Assembly (NCBI RefSeq): GCF_029626265.1
Contig: NZ_JARUBN010000001.1
Coordinates: 3,224,001 to 3,288,000, forward strand
Source: Micromonospora sp. WMMD1102
Lineage (GTDB): Bacteria > Actinomycetota > Actinomycetes > Mycobacteriales > Micromonosporaceae
DNA: 64,000 bases
Direction of reading: 5' to 3'
Part shown: positions 16,902-25,002 of the stretch, in pieces
How the letters are laid out: each line of letters begins with the position of its first letter
How positions within the stretch are numbered: position 1 is the first letter of the stretch
The notes under the pieces: model-generated
The model's input: the letters and a program-made list of their open reading frames with translations, nothing else
Database searches by the model: none
Told to the model about the DNA's origin: nothing
Made by a program: the position numbers and the translations under genes

Positions 16902-17224
16902 CGGGGGTCGCCGGTGATGAGGCGGCGGATCGCCTTGTTCATGTGGTCTGGGCATTCGGCGAGGTGGGTGGGGCAGTTGAGCAGGTGGCCGTCGATGACG
17001 GCCAGGGCTTGGGTCAGGGCCTGGCTTGCCTGGGCGGCTTGCTGGCTGGACCGGATGGCGTGGGCGGTGGCGTCCTCGGCCCGCTGGTTGGCCTTGGCCT
17101 CCCGCTCCTGGGAGCTGCGGGTGCGGGTCCTGGCGCCGTCGACGAGCAGGGCCACGTAGAGGAGGCCCAGGAGCGAGGCGAGCAGTGCCCAGAGGAGTAC
17201 GGCGATGATCGTGCGTGTTGCCAT
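16898..17224 (-). CDS. small membrane-anchored coiled-coil protein
   Basis: 108 residues. One N-terminal membrane segment (IIAVLLWALLASLLGLLYVAL) is followed by a charged, Gln/Ala-rich helix likely to form a coiled coil (SSQEREAKANQRAEDATAHA). The end is short and Cys/His-containing (LLNCPTHLAECPDHMNKA). The topology suggests a single-pass protein with a cytoplasmic coil. It is translationally coupled to the next gene by ATGA. Function unknown. Confidence 0.65.
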   Translation of the reverse strand: MATRTIIAVLLWALLASLLGLLYVALLVDGARTRTRSSQEREAKANQRAEDATAHAIRSSQQAAQASQALTQALAVIDGHLLNCPTHLAECPDHMNKAIRRLITGDPR

Positions 17225-17261
17225 GTCGGGGTGTCTCCTGTGTCGTCTGGCGGTGCCCGCG

Positions 17262-17283
17262 CGGGCGCCGTGGGTGGCGCCCG
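17262..17283 (-). terminator. 8-bp hairpin between operon segments
   Basis: CGGGCGCC and GGCGCCCG enclose a six-base loop between the stop at 17296 and the start at 17224. CCAGACGA and GGAG follow as in the other leaders, but the CACTAC loop is replaced by ACCCAC. It can act as terminator or leader. Confidence 0.5.
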
Positions 17284-17295
17284 CCCGGGTGTCGG

Positions 17296-17646
17296 TCAGT
17301 GGCGGCCGGTAGTGGTGGCGGCCGGGGTGTCGGGTTCCTGTGTGGTGGCCAGGGCGGCGGCCTGCTGGCAGACGGCGACCGCCCAGTCGACGCCGAGGTG
17401 CGCCGCGTCGCTGTGGATGCGTCGGCGGGCGCTGTGAGGGCCGTACTGGTCGGGGTGGTGGCCCAGGACGGTCAACACGTAGCGGGTGGCGCTGTTGTTG
17501 GCCTGCTGGGGGTTGTCGGTGCCGGCGGCCGCCGTGGTGATCGCGGCGGGGATGCTGTAGCCGCCGTTGCCGATGCCGGCCGGGTGGTGGCCGTGGGTGC
17601 GGATGAGGTCGGCGGCCCGGGTGAGGGTGGGTGCGGCCCGGTTCAT
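17296..17646 (-). CDS. hypothetical protein, 116 residues
   Basis: Starts at ATG 17646, overlapping the preceding stop (ATGA). The sequence reads as a small helical protein (TLTRAADLIRTHGHHPAGIG, SATRYVLTVLGHHPDQYGPHSARRRIHSDAAHLGVDWAVAVCQQ) with several His residues. No known motif. Coupled to 17643-18146. Confidence 0.6.
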   Translation of the reverse strand: MNRAAPTLTRAADLIRTHGHHPAGIGNGGYSIPAAITTAAAGTDNPQQANNSATRYVLTVLGHHPDQYGPHSARRRIHSDAAHLGVDWAVAVCQQAAALATTQEPDTPAATTTGRH

Positions 17647-18146
17647 GGGGTGTTGCCGGTGAAGTGGACGTAGCCTGCCTGGATGGCGCCCGTGCCGAGG
17701 TCGAGTAGGGCGACGACTTCGGTCAGGTGGCGGTCCAGGGTGCCGGTGTCGGTGAAGCTGCTTTCCCGGCTGCTGTGGAACAGGGCGGCCACGGTGGCGT
17801 TGTCGCCGTTGCTGTAGGCGGCCAGGAATCGGGCCGCCCAGATGACGGGTTGTGCTTCGGTGGGTGCCTGGTCGGGTTCGATCACGTGGTCGTCGGGGCC
17901 GAGGACTGCCACCATGGTGCATCCGTCGCCGTCGGCGCTGATGCCGGCGATTGCGTAGGTGACGCGTCGGGTGGCCTCGGCCAGGGTGCGGCACAGGTTG
18001 TAGACGGCTGTTGGCCCGTGCTCGTTGTTGAGGGTGACCAGGGCGTTGATGGCCCCGTGCTGGTCGCCGTTGGCGGCCCTGATCACGATTTGGCGGATCT
18101 GTCGGGCGATCTGCGGGTGGGGGGTGGCTTGTTCTGGGGCGGTCAT
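17643..18146 (-). CDS. hypothetical protein, 167 residues
   Basis: Unrecognised soluble alpha/beta protein (IRQIVIRAANGDQHGAINAL, VTYAIAGISADGDGCTMVAVLG). ATG 18146 overlaps the upstream stop by four bases, and its own stop overlaps the downstream start, so the three genes are tightly coupled. Confidence 0.6.
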   Translation of the reverse strand: MTAPEQATPHPQIARQIRQIVIRAANGDQHGAINALVTLNNEHGPTAVYNLCRTLAEATRRVTYAIAGISADGDGCTMVAVLGPDDHVIEPDQAPTEAQPVIWAARFLAAYSNGDNATVAALFHSSRESSFTDTGTLDRHLTEVVALLDLGTGAIQAGYVHFTGNTP

Positions 18147-18667
18147 CGGGTGGCCTGGGCGGTGGTCGGGGTGGCGGCCGGGTTGACGGCGGTGGCGTTG
18201 AGCGCTTCCATGGCCAGGGCGGTCATGACCTCCCGGAAGGGGGCGGCCACCTTGATCTGGATGTTGTGGAACTGGCCGCCGGCTTTCCAGGCCAGTCCGG
18301 GGATCGGGTTGCCGTCCGGCCCGCAGACCTTGCCGTCGATGAGTTGGGCGGTGCGGCGGGCGGCCTTGACGTAGTCGGGGTTGGGGACCTTGATCACCTG
18401 GTCGGGGTGGCGCAGGATCAGCCAGTCGACCATGGCGTTCGGGTCGTCCAGGGTGGCGCTGGGTCGGGTGATGGCGGTGGTGAGGGTGGCAAGGCCCGGG
18501 ATGTCCCAGACTTTGGCCATGCCGGTGTCGAGCAGCAGGGACTTGGCGTCGGCGGCCAGTTCGGCTCGGAGAAGTTCGGCGCGGCGGCCGGCTTCAGCGG
18601 CCATCGCCTCAAGCCATGCGATCTGTTCGACCTTGGCGACGCGGTCGGTGTCGTTGATGGTGGTCAT
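18143..18667 (-). CDS. hypothetical protein partnered with the Sak4-like ATPase
   Basis: 174 residues from ATG 18667, which overlaps the ATPase stop (ATGA). The N-terminal half is a long helix (EQIAWLEAMAAEAGRRAELLRAEL). It is followed by WDIPGLATLTTAI and WLILRHPDQVIKVPNPDYVKAA. No family recognised. Strict coupling to an AAA_24/Sak4-like ATPase suggests a role in DNA recombination or replication, as for proteins neighbouring Sak4 in phages, but this is inference. Confidence 0.6.
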   Translation of the reverse strand: MTTINDTDRVAKVEQIAWLEAMAAEAGRRAELLRAELAADAKSLLLDTGMAKVWDIPGLATLTTAITRPSATLDDPNAMVDWLILRHPDQVIKVPNPDYVKAARRTAQLIDGKVCGPDGNPIPGLAWKAGGQFHNIQIKVAAPFREVMTALAMEALNATAVNPAATPTTAQATR

Positions 18668-19632
18668 GGTGTCTCCTCCGTCTGGCGGGTAGTGGCCGCC
18701 GGGTCGGTGTTCGTCTGGTCGGTGCTGGTCTGCGCGGCCTTCTGTGCTTCTCGTTCCTCGGCCAGCCGTCGTTTGCCGATCCGGTTGATCAGGTCGCGCA
18801 GGGTTAGGGGGTTGCCGTCTTCGTCGATGAGTGGCGCGGGCATCCACCCGGCCATGGCGGGGTCGTCGCGGATTGCCCTGAGGGTGGCGGTGTCGGTGGC
18901 CGGGTTCTCGATCACGGCGCGGATGTCGCGCAGGTCGGGTACCGGGATGCCCTGGCCCAGCCAGGCGGCCATGGTGTCGGCCAGTTCCGGGCCGGGGCGG
19001 TGGAACCGGCGGTCGGCCAGGTCCTCGCACGCGGATTTGGTGATCGTGAGTACGTGGTCGGTGTCCAGGTCTCCGACGGTCAGGAAGTCGTGCTCGACGC
19101 CTTCCCGGTGGTCGGGTTTGAGGCCGAGCCGCCGGGTGGTGGCCCGGCCCCGGTCGCCTGCCTCGGTGGCGGTGTACTCGGGTACGTGTTCGGTCTTGAC
19201 CCGCAGGGTGGCCAGCACGTGGCCTGGGAAGGTCCGCAGCGCTATCCGGATGGCGGCTTCGATGGGCCGGTACTCGGCCCAGCCGGTACGGCGGTCACTG
19301 TGGCGGTCCACCCGGTCCAGCGCCCCGCCCGGCCCCGACCAGTACAGGGAGTAGGAGTCGATGATCAGGGCGCCGGCGCCGGCGTGGTTGGCCTCGGCTA
19401 CCAGGGTGGGCAGGTCGGCGGGATCGGCCTCAAGCGGGGTGGTGTGGAGGAATGTGAACCGGTCGGCGTACTCGGCGGCCCGGCCGTCGGTGTCGATGAC
19501 GGCCACGGGGGCTTGTCCGGCAAGGGCGGTGGCCAGGGTGAGGGCCAGCGGGGTCTTGCCGGATCCGGGCGGACCTTGGATGGCGATCCGGCCGAACATC
19601 TGCTCCCGGCGGGCGGGGGCGTAGTGGGTCAC
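18664..19632 (-). CDS. AAA_24 / Sak4-like RecA-fold ATPase
   Basis: 322 residues from GTG 19632, which overlaps the previous stop (GTGA). The Walker A is GPPGSGKT about residue 18, followed by VIDTDGRAAEYAD and a Walker B-like strand GALIIDSYSLYW near residue 90. The order matches phage nucleotide-binding proteins of the AAA_24/Sak4 group, short RecA-like proteins that assist single-strand annealing. The C-terminal third is helical and Gln/Thr-rich. It heads the overlapping operon 19632-17296. The longer open frame upstream belongs to the MITE and is not coding for this protein. Confidence 0.75.
   Translation of the reverse strand: MTHYAPARREQMFGRIAIQGPPGSGKTPLALTLATALAGQAPVAVIDTDGRAAEYADRFTFLHTTPLEADPADLPTLVAEANHAGAGALIIDSYSLYWSGPGGALDRVDRHSDRRTGWAEYRPIEAAIRIALRTFPGHVLATLRVKTEHVPEYTATEAGDRGRATTRRLGLKPDHREGVEHDFLTVGDLDTDHVLTITKSACEDLADRRFHRPGPELADTMAAWLGQGIPVPDLRDIRAVIENPATDTATLRAIRDDPAMAGWMPAPLIDEDGNPLTLRDLINRIGKRRLAEEREAQKAAQTSTDQTNTDPAATTRQTEETP
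18674..18700 (-). promoter_or_regulatory. leader hairpin embedded in the ATPase coding end
   Basis: GGCGG-CCACTAC-CCGCC (18700-18684) is followed by AGACGGAGGAG before ATG 18667. It is the same hairpin-plus-CCAGACG arrangement as in the separate leaders, but it lies entirely inside the last codons of the upstream ATPase gene. This points to an RNA-level signal for the downstream gene. Confidence 0.55.
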
Positions 19633-20390
19633 CGCTGGCCCCGCAGGATGGGGCCGCCAAGGGGTCGTGGTCCTGTCCCGGTCTGGCCGGCTGCCCGTAG
19701 TTGTTCTCGCCGACTTGTTCGGGCCCCACTGCTCCATCGATTCCTGGACCCGCCACGTCGATTCCAGAAACCTGCGGCCCCACATGGGCGTCGATGGCTG
19801 GCGGCGTTATCGCGGCCCCACCGGTTCGCGTCGCTCAGCGCCGAGTTGCTGCCGCGCCGGTCTTCGACCGGCTTGCCACCGAATCGCCGCCCCAAGGCGT
19901 CGCTGGTCGGAGCGCAGCTCCACGGCGTTGGCGGGTTGGTGGCGGGTTGGTGGGGCTCCTCCGGCCGAAGTACGACCGTTCCGGCTTCTGGGACTGGTGG
20001 AGCCAACTGGAACTGGAGTTTCCATCGAGACATGGACACATTCCGTGGCTGGAGGGTCCAGAACTTGCTGGAGAGGTGGGGCCCGAAAGGCCCGGAGAGA
20101 ACACGTAGTTGCCGCCGTGCTTCGAGTTCCTGTGCCAGGCAGGGGCAGGCTTCTCCGCGTGGGCAGCCGCAGCCCTTGAGTTCGACGGTGACGGTGGTGG
20201 TGCCGCGCTGGTACAGGTGGAGCCGGTAGGCGCAGGTGACGTTGCCGGCGTACTGGTCTGCGACCCGGAACGGGCCGGTGGTGGGGATGCCCGGTACCGG
20301 TGTGCGTGGGTGCTGGTTGAGGGGGGCGCCGCAGCCGGGGGCGGCGCACGGGGTGGCGCCGTCCACGGTTTCGGGCAGGGTCGTACTCAC
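19629..20390 (-). CDS. Cys-containing hypothetical protein with an in-frame MITE insertion
   Basis: GTG 20390 follows AAGGAG. The native N-terminal 96 residues include CAAPGCGAPL and CGCPRGEACPCL (likely zinc sites). After EARRQLR the frame enters the 402-bp MITE (19702-20103) and crosses it without a stop. It then resumes in the native frame as AAGQTGTGPRPLGGPILRGQR and stops at the GTGA shared with the ATPase. Insertion plus duplication is 408 bp, so 136 residues are added and the present product would be 253 residues. Without the MITE the protein would be 117 residues. Whether the extended protein is stable is unknown. Confidence 0.65.
   Translation of the reverse strand: MSTTLPETVDGATPCAAPGCGAPLNQHPRTPVPGIPTTGPFRVADQYAGNVTCAYRLHLYQRGTTTVTVELKGCGCPRGEACPCLAQELEARRQLRVLSGPFGPHLSSKFWTLQPRNVSMSRWKLQFQLAPPVPEAGTVVLRPEEPHQPATNPPTPWSCAPTSDALGRRFGGKPVEDRRGSNSALSDANRWGRDNAASHRRPCGAAGFWNRRGGSRNRWSSGARTSRREQLRAAGQTGTGPRPLGGPILRGQR
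19702..20103 (+). mobile_element. 402-bp MITE, copy 1
   Basis: The element starts TGTTCTC and ends GAGAACA. The terminal 50 bases at the two ends are imperfect inverted repeats (38 of 50 positions match, including TTCGGGCCCCAC and TGGACCC). A 6-bp target duplication CGTAGT flanks it (19696-19701 and 20104-20109). No transposase domain is encoded. The second copy, at 42695-43096, is inverted and the same length. Confidence 0.85.
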
Positions 20391-20415
20391 TGGGTTGTTG
20401 CTCCTTGGGTGTGGT

Positions 20416-20449
20416 GCCGGCCCCGGCGGTAGTGGGCGCTGGGGCCGGC
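20416..20449 (-). promoter_or_regulatory. CACTACC-containing hairpin before the MITE-bearing gene
   Basis: GCCGGCCCC and GGGGCCGGC form a 9-bp stem around a loop with CCCACTACCGCC, between the XRE stop at 20473 and GTG 20390. It may be the XRE gene's terminator, the leader hairpin of the next gene, or both. The CCAGACGA tag is missing. Confidence 0.5.
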
Positions 20450-20472
20450 GTGCCTCGGGTGTCTGGGCCCGG

Positions 20473-20712
20473 TCAGGTGTGGAACACGTCGGGGATGTCG
20501 ACGTTGAGCACGGTGGCCACCCGGGCTGCTCCCCGGGGGCTGATGCGCCGCCGCCCGTGGGCGACGTTGCTCATGTGTCCCAGGGAGATCCCGGCCCGGT
20601 CGGCCAGGTCGGTCAGTGACAGTCCGGCGCGGGTACGCAGGTTTGCCATCTCCTCCGTGCGGGCGCTGATCCCCTGCGGGCCCTTTCGGGCCTGCCTGGT
20701 AGTGGCGTCCAT
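20473..20712 (-). CDS. small XRE-family regulator
   Basis: 79 residues from ATG 20712. It is almost entirely one Cro/CI-type helix-turn-helix (MANLRTRAGLSLTDLADRAG, ISLGHMSNVAHGRRRISPRGAARVATVLNV). TAGTCT, nine bases before the ATG, is a possible -10, so the transcript would be nearly leaderless. The CTAGCA direct repeat at 20723-20738 overlaps this promoter and is a good candidate for an autoregulatory site. It heads the second leftward block. Confidence 0.75.
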   Translation of the reverse strand: MDATTRQARKGPQGISARTEEMANLRTRAGLSLTDLADRAGISLGHMSNVAHGRRRISPRGAARVATVLNVDIPDVFHT

Positions 20713-20722
20713 GCGGAATAGA

Positions 20723-20738
20723 CTAGCAAACACTAGCA
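20723..20738. promoter_or_regulatory. CTAGCA direct-repeat operator candidate, site 1
   Basis: CTAGCA-AACA-CTAGCA overlaps the promoter of the small XRE gene. The same 16-mer with one change (AACA to ATCA) occurs at 32597-32612. A single TGCTAG half-site at 20861-20866 precedes the divergent double-HTH gene. Confidence 0.55.
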
Positions 20739-20886
20739 AAGGTCGAAACCCACTACTGGCAACGACCAGCAGCATTCGGAATCGGCGCGGTGTCCTCGTC
20801 CTCGCCGTGACCAGACAGATATCAAGTCAGAGGCGGACCTTCCGCTACCCTGCGTCTAACTGCTAGTCGTTTCCGCGAACGCATCG

Positions 20887-21711
20887 ATGGAGAGTGAAGT
20901 GGCGAACCAACGGCCCCCGTACGCCCGCCGCGTCGGCCTGGCAATCGCCGCCCGCCGCGCCGAACTGGGCCTCACCCAAGGGGAACTCGCCGCGCGCATC
21001 GAAGCGTCGGTCAGCCCGCGCACCCTCACCAACGTCGAGACCGGGGCCACCGCCATCCTCCCCAGACTGCGCCCGGCCTGGGACAGAGCCCTGGAGTGGC
21101 CCGCCGGCACCATCAACCGGGCCTACCACACCGGCAAGATCGACCCCACCGCCACAGACGACCTGGGATGGGCGGACAACGAAGAGCAGCCCAGCCAGCC
21201 CGTAGAGGAGATTGCCGGGGCCGAGGAGTCCCACGCCCACCGCAACCTCATCGCCGCCGGCACGGCGGTCGCCGCCCGCCGCGAGGAAATGGGACTCACC
21301 CAGGGCGAGCTGGCCGCTCGGATAGCGGCACCCGTGAGCACACGCACGGTAACCAACGTGGAGAGTGGCTCCACCGCCGTCCCGGCCCGGCTACGGCCCG
21401 TATGGGATGAGGCACTGGAATGGCCGGTCGGCACCCTGGACCACCTCTACCGGACCGGCACCCGCCCCTCAGGCAAGGAGAAGGACGCGGACGGGCGCGG
21501 CAAGAGGCGATCTCGAAGTAGCGGTCTGCTTGAGCGGGCAGGGGTGCCGGCAGAGCACCACGGGCACCAGGACGTGGCGGAGATTCTGGATTCGACGGTC
21601 CTGGGTGACGCGGACAAGGTCGCCCTCCTGCGGATGTGGACCAGCCAGCACCGGGCCTTCAGGGAGACGGTTGACCTGGTCATCTCCAAGACCACCAGCA
21701 CAGCCAGATAA
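20887..21711 (+). CDS. regulator with two tandem XRE helix-turn-helix domains
   Basis: 274 residues. The segment RRVGLAIAARRAELGLTQGELAARIEASVSPRT is split here only for length: residues about 15-81 contain GLTQGELAARIEASVS and NVETGATAI. Residues about 124-190 repeat it with GLTQGELAARIAAPVS and NVESGSTAV. Both end in similar W(D)xALEWPxGT segments, so an internal duplication produced two HTHs in one chain. The C-terminal 80 residues are charged, then helical (LLRMWTSQHRAFRETVDLVI). It is divergent from the small XRE gene. ATG 20887 is used, but GTG 20899 is possible. Confidence 0.75.
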   Translation: MESEVANQRPPYARRVGLAIAARRAELGLTQGELAARIEASVSPRTLTNVETGATAILPRLRPAWDRALEWPAGTINRAYHTGKIDPTATDDLGWADNEEQPSQPVEEIAGAEESHAHRNLIAAGTAVAARREEMGLTQGELAARIAAPVSTRTVTNVESGSTAVPARLRPVWDEALEWPVGTLDHLYRTGTRPSGKEKDADGRGKRRSRSSGLLERAGVPAEHHGHQDVAEILDSTVLGDADKVALLRMWTSQHRAFRETVDLVISKTTSTAR

Positions 21712-21785
21712 AGCCATCCCATCCAACCAGACGAGGCCTGGACCAAGCGGCGACGGCGACGCCCGCTGCTCTCCCCCAACCGCCG

Positions 21786-22229
21786 TTACCGCGGCGGGCG
21801 TGGCCCGTATTTCCTTTCGAGTTCGGCCTTGTCGGTGCCGTTGGGGTCGATGTCCCGGTCGACGCCGCGTTGTTGGGCTTCGGCCTCGTTGGCGGCGATG
21901 CTGATGATGCTGAGCGGGTGGAGTTTGCTGAGCCATATCAGGCGGGTCGCTTCCTCGATCACCGGCTCCACGTCACTTCCGGGGGTGACGGTGATCGTGA
22001 CGCTGGCCTGGGCTGAGGCGTTGAAGTTGTTCTGGTAGTTGACCTTGACTTGTACTACGTCGGGTCGCTGCGCCAGCGTCTCCTGAATGTCGGCGGCGAT
22101 GGCGTTGGACTCCTCCCGTTCCTGGGGTGAGTCGTTGACGTTGCAGCCTGACCCGAGTGTCAGCACCGCCAGCGCGGCCAGGATTGCTGTGGTGGTACGT
22201 CTGGCCGATCGCGTAGTCGTGTGCCGCAT
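21786..22229 (-). CDS. small lipoprotein
   Basis: 147 residues with a basic N-terminus, hydrophobic core AILAALAVLTLG and lipobox LGSGC (Cys29), so it should be lipid-anchored outside the membrane. The mature part is a small alpha/beta domain (PDVVQVKVNYQNNFNASAQASVTITVTPG). It follows the ESX-associated hydrolase remnant in the same direction with a 26-base gap and was probably in its operon. Confidence 0.7.
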   Translation of the reverse strand: MRHTTTRSARRTTTAILAALAVLTLGSGCNVNDSPQEREESNAIAADIQETLAQRPDVVQVKVNYQNNFNASAQASVTITVTPGSDVEPVIEEATRLIWLSKLHPLSIISIAANEAEAQQRGVDRDIDPNGTDKAELERKYGPRPPR

Positions 22230-22805
22230 GCCCGCTCCTTCACTGTCCGGCCGCGTCAGTGGATCCGGTTCAACTCATACACCTTCGACTCGACACTGTC
22301 GCCGCCGAGAAACGCGCCCGCGCTGTCGCGGAAGGCCTGCACTGACGGGTCGTTGCTGTGGTCCAGTGCCTGGGCCGCCGGCAGGTACGCCTCGCGGGTG
22401 TTGTGGTTCGCTCCGGCGGAGCCGAGTTGGCTGTCGAAGGTGACCGTGGTGCGGTTGGCCTGGTCGGGGTTGTCGCGGGCGTCCAGGTGCGGCACCAGGT
22501 CGTGGCCGTTCTCCAATGACAGGACCTGCACGTTCGGCGATACGTCGACGGCGCCGATGGGTGAGCCGGCGGTGACGACGTGGGTGACGTTGTACGGGAA
22601 GGCGCCGGTACCGGTGTCGTGGGCAGCCTGGGCGGCGACCATTCCGCCCTGACTGTGGCCGACGAGCATGACGGGGTCGTCGGTGCTGGCGCCGGCCATC
22701 CGTAGCGCGTCGGCGATCGCGTGTTGTCGGGTGGTGGTGTCGCCGCCGAGGACGTGGACGTTGGTGCCGGTGTCGTGTAGGTAGGGGCTGTCGCCCTGGA
22801 ACGGG

Positions 22806-24173
22806 CAGGGTCATTGCGTTCTGGGGTAGCTGCTGGTCATTGCAGTGATGAGGTCGTGCGGGCGACGGTCGGCGCGTCTGGTGGCGCGGGCGATGTTGGT
22901 ATCGCCGTTGGTGCGGTGGTAACTGGCCGCGGTGTTACGTAGCGTCGCCATGATTGCGGGGCCGGTGCCGGTTCTGGCTTGGTGGAGGTCTTCACGGAAC
23001 GTGACGTCGCGGACATGATGGACCTGATTCTCGATCAGCCACTCGTTTCGGGCCCAGGACTGCAGGTCCGCGGGTTGGGCGTGCTCGGCGGGGAGGGAGA
23101 TGGTGTAGTAGGCGGTTTCCCTGGTGGTCTTGCCCTTGAGGGTGCGGGTGCGGGTGATCCGGACGGCCTGCTCGGCGTGAGGGAACAGCAGACCGCCGGG
23201 GGTGGCTACGGTGAGCGCCTTGACCGTGCGGGTCTCCCGCCGGCCGTGACCGGTTTCGCGGCGTCGGTCACCCACCGGGACCTGGGCCCAGGGCAAGGCC
23301 TTGAGCTGGGCAAACACGGTCGGCTGGTTACCTTTGACCGGGATGAGCAGGTCGGCGCCGCGAGCGGCGACCTCGGTCGCGTGGCTGGTCTGTGTATGGA
23401 GGGCGTCGGCCACGAAGATGAGGCCGTCCAGGCTACCCAGAACCTGTTCGACCGCGTCCAGCAGTGGGGTGAACGCGGGGATTTCGTTGCTTTTCGCGGC
23501 CACGGTGACCTGAGCGAGCACGATGCCGGTGCTGGTGTCCAGCGCGGACAGCAGGTGGACCCGGCTGCCATCGGCGCGGCGGGCGCCGCGCATGGTCTTG
23601 CCGTCGATGGCGATGACGATCCGGTACCGCCGAGGTCGGGGCGTGACCGGAGGCGGGACGCGGGTACGCAGCCAGTCGGCGAGCACGGTGGCCAGCAGGT
23701 CAGCGTCCAACCTGGTCAGCAGCCGCCAGATCGTGGTCGCGGCCGGGACGGCGCGGATGAACCCGAGCCGGGCCCTGGCGAGGTCATCGAGGTCGTGCAG
23801 CCAGTCCGCGATGGCCGCGAACGATGATGCGCCGGCGGTCACGGCGCACACCGCGACGGTCAGTAGCCCGACGAGCGGGTAACGCGCCCCACGCGGGGAC
23901 CGGGGGTCCGCGATGGTGGCCAACGAGTGCTGGAGCCCAGCTTCTTCACCCTCGGTGACAAGGCGCGGTGGCGAGTCGGTGGGGGTGCGAACTGCGGACA
24001 GTACCTGAATCGGGCATGCTGACATCGCGGGTGAGGTCCTCAAGGTGTCCGGGAGCGTCGAGAACTCCATGATCACCTACAGGCCTCACCCGCCTTCCTC
24101 AACCCCGCAAGGGTCCGCCCACCCCGGGAATCCCCAGTTCAACGGCCACTCGACCAAACACGCAATAGCCCTG
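22806..24173 (-). mobile_element. ISAs1-family insertion sequence, copy 1
   Basis: 1368 bp with ends CAGGGTCATTGCGT and CAGGGCTATTGCGT (12 of 14 match) in inverted orientation, and a 10-bp target duplication CTGGAACGGG (22796-22805 and 24174-24183). It carries one transposase gene. The identical-length second copy is at 44001-45368. Confidence 0.9.
22811..24070 (-). CDS. ISAs1-family transposase
   Basis: The 419-residue product has the N-terminal DDE_Tnp_1-associated region (LATIADPRSPRGARYPLVGLL) and the signature VIAIDGKTMRGARRADG with its catalytic Asp. Later family blocks are FVADALHTQ, LIPVKGNQPTVF and the C-terminal WLIENQVHHVRDVTFREDL. Length is usual for the family. ATG 24070 with AGGTG upstream is used, and a GTG two codons earlier is possible. 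It reads the same as the product of copy 2. Confidence 0.9.
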   Translation of the reverse strand: MEFSTLPDTLRTSPAMSACPIQVLSAVRTPTDSPPRLVTEGEEAGLQHSLATIADPRSPRGARYPLVGLLTVAVCAVTAGASSFAAIADWLHDLDDLARARLGFIRAVPAATTIWRLLTRLDADLLATVLADWLRTRVPPPVTPRPRRYRIVIAIDGKTMRGARRADGSRVHLLSALDTSTGIVLAQVTVAAKSNEIPAFTPLLDAVEQVLGSLDGLIFVADALHTQTSHATEVAARGADLLIPVKGNQPTVFAQLKALPWAQVPVGDRRRETGHGRRETRTVKALTVATPGGLLFPHAEQAVRITRTRTLKGKTTRETAYYTISLPAEHAQPADLQSWARNEWLIENQVHHVRDVTFREDLHQARTGTGPAIMATLRNTAASYHRTNGDTNIARATRRADRRPHDLITAMTSSYPRTQ

Positions 24174-25002
24174 CTGGAACGGGTGGTTCCACTCCTTGGT
24201 GCCGGGGATGTCGACGACGTAGGCCCGGCTGCCGTCCGGGTTCGTGATCACCCGGACGTCGATCTGGTCGGGCTGGCCCGCGTTGGCCTCGCGGTTGCGC
24301 CAGTCGAGGCCGTCGATCAGGTCCGCGAAGTCCCGTGGCGGGAACCGCATCGAGTCGTGGGTGTCGTCGACGCCCCGCTCGACGGTCTGGTGGGTGCCGT
24401 CTTCGTAGAGTTGCCCGAGCAGGTCCGCCGCCCCCGGTACGTCGGAGACCATCGGTGTTCCGGGCAGGCTGCTGATCAGTCCGGGGCCGAGGCCGACGAG
24501 GTTGTCGACGATGCCGGGATGCTCGGTCATCAACTGGTCCCAGTCGATGTCGTCGCCGAACACGGCACCCGCGACGCCGAGCGGTGCGACCAGCGGCAGT
24601 GCCAGTCCGGGCGCGAGCACACCGGCTTGGAGTGCGCCGCCGAGGCCGTAGCCGGCGGCCCAGCGCAGGGTGTCGATCGCCCGGGCCTGGGCCTCGTCGA
24701 CGGCCTGGTAGGAGGTGACGACCGTCCGCAGTGCGATCGCCCGCTCGCCGAAGCCCAGCGACAGCGCCGACAGCCCGTCCGGGCCGTCCAGCGCGTTGAG
24801 CAGCCCCGCCTCGATCTTCGCGAACCCGCCGGGGTTGAGGACCGCAGAGGCGACCAGGTCCGGGTCGACGAGCATGTTGTGACCCTGGACGCTGATCCCG
24901 GCCAGGTCCCGGGCCAGGTCGTCGCTGTGGGCGGCGAGCACGCCGATGTCCTCATACCGGGCGCCGGTCCCACCGGCGCCGCCGCTGACCTGGAACTCCG
25001 GG

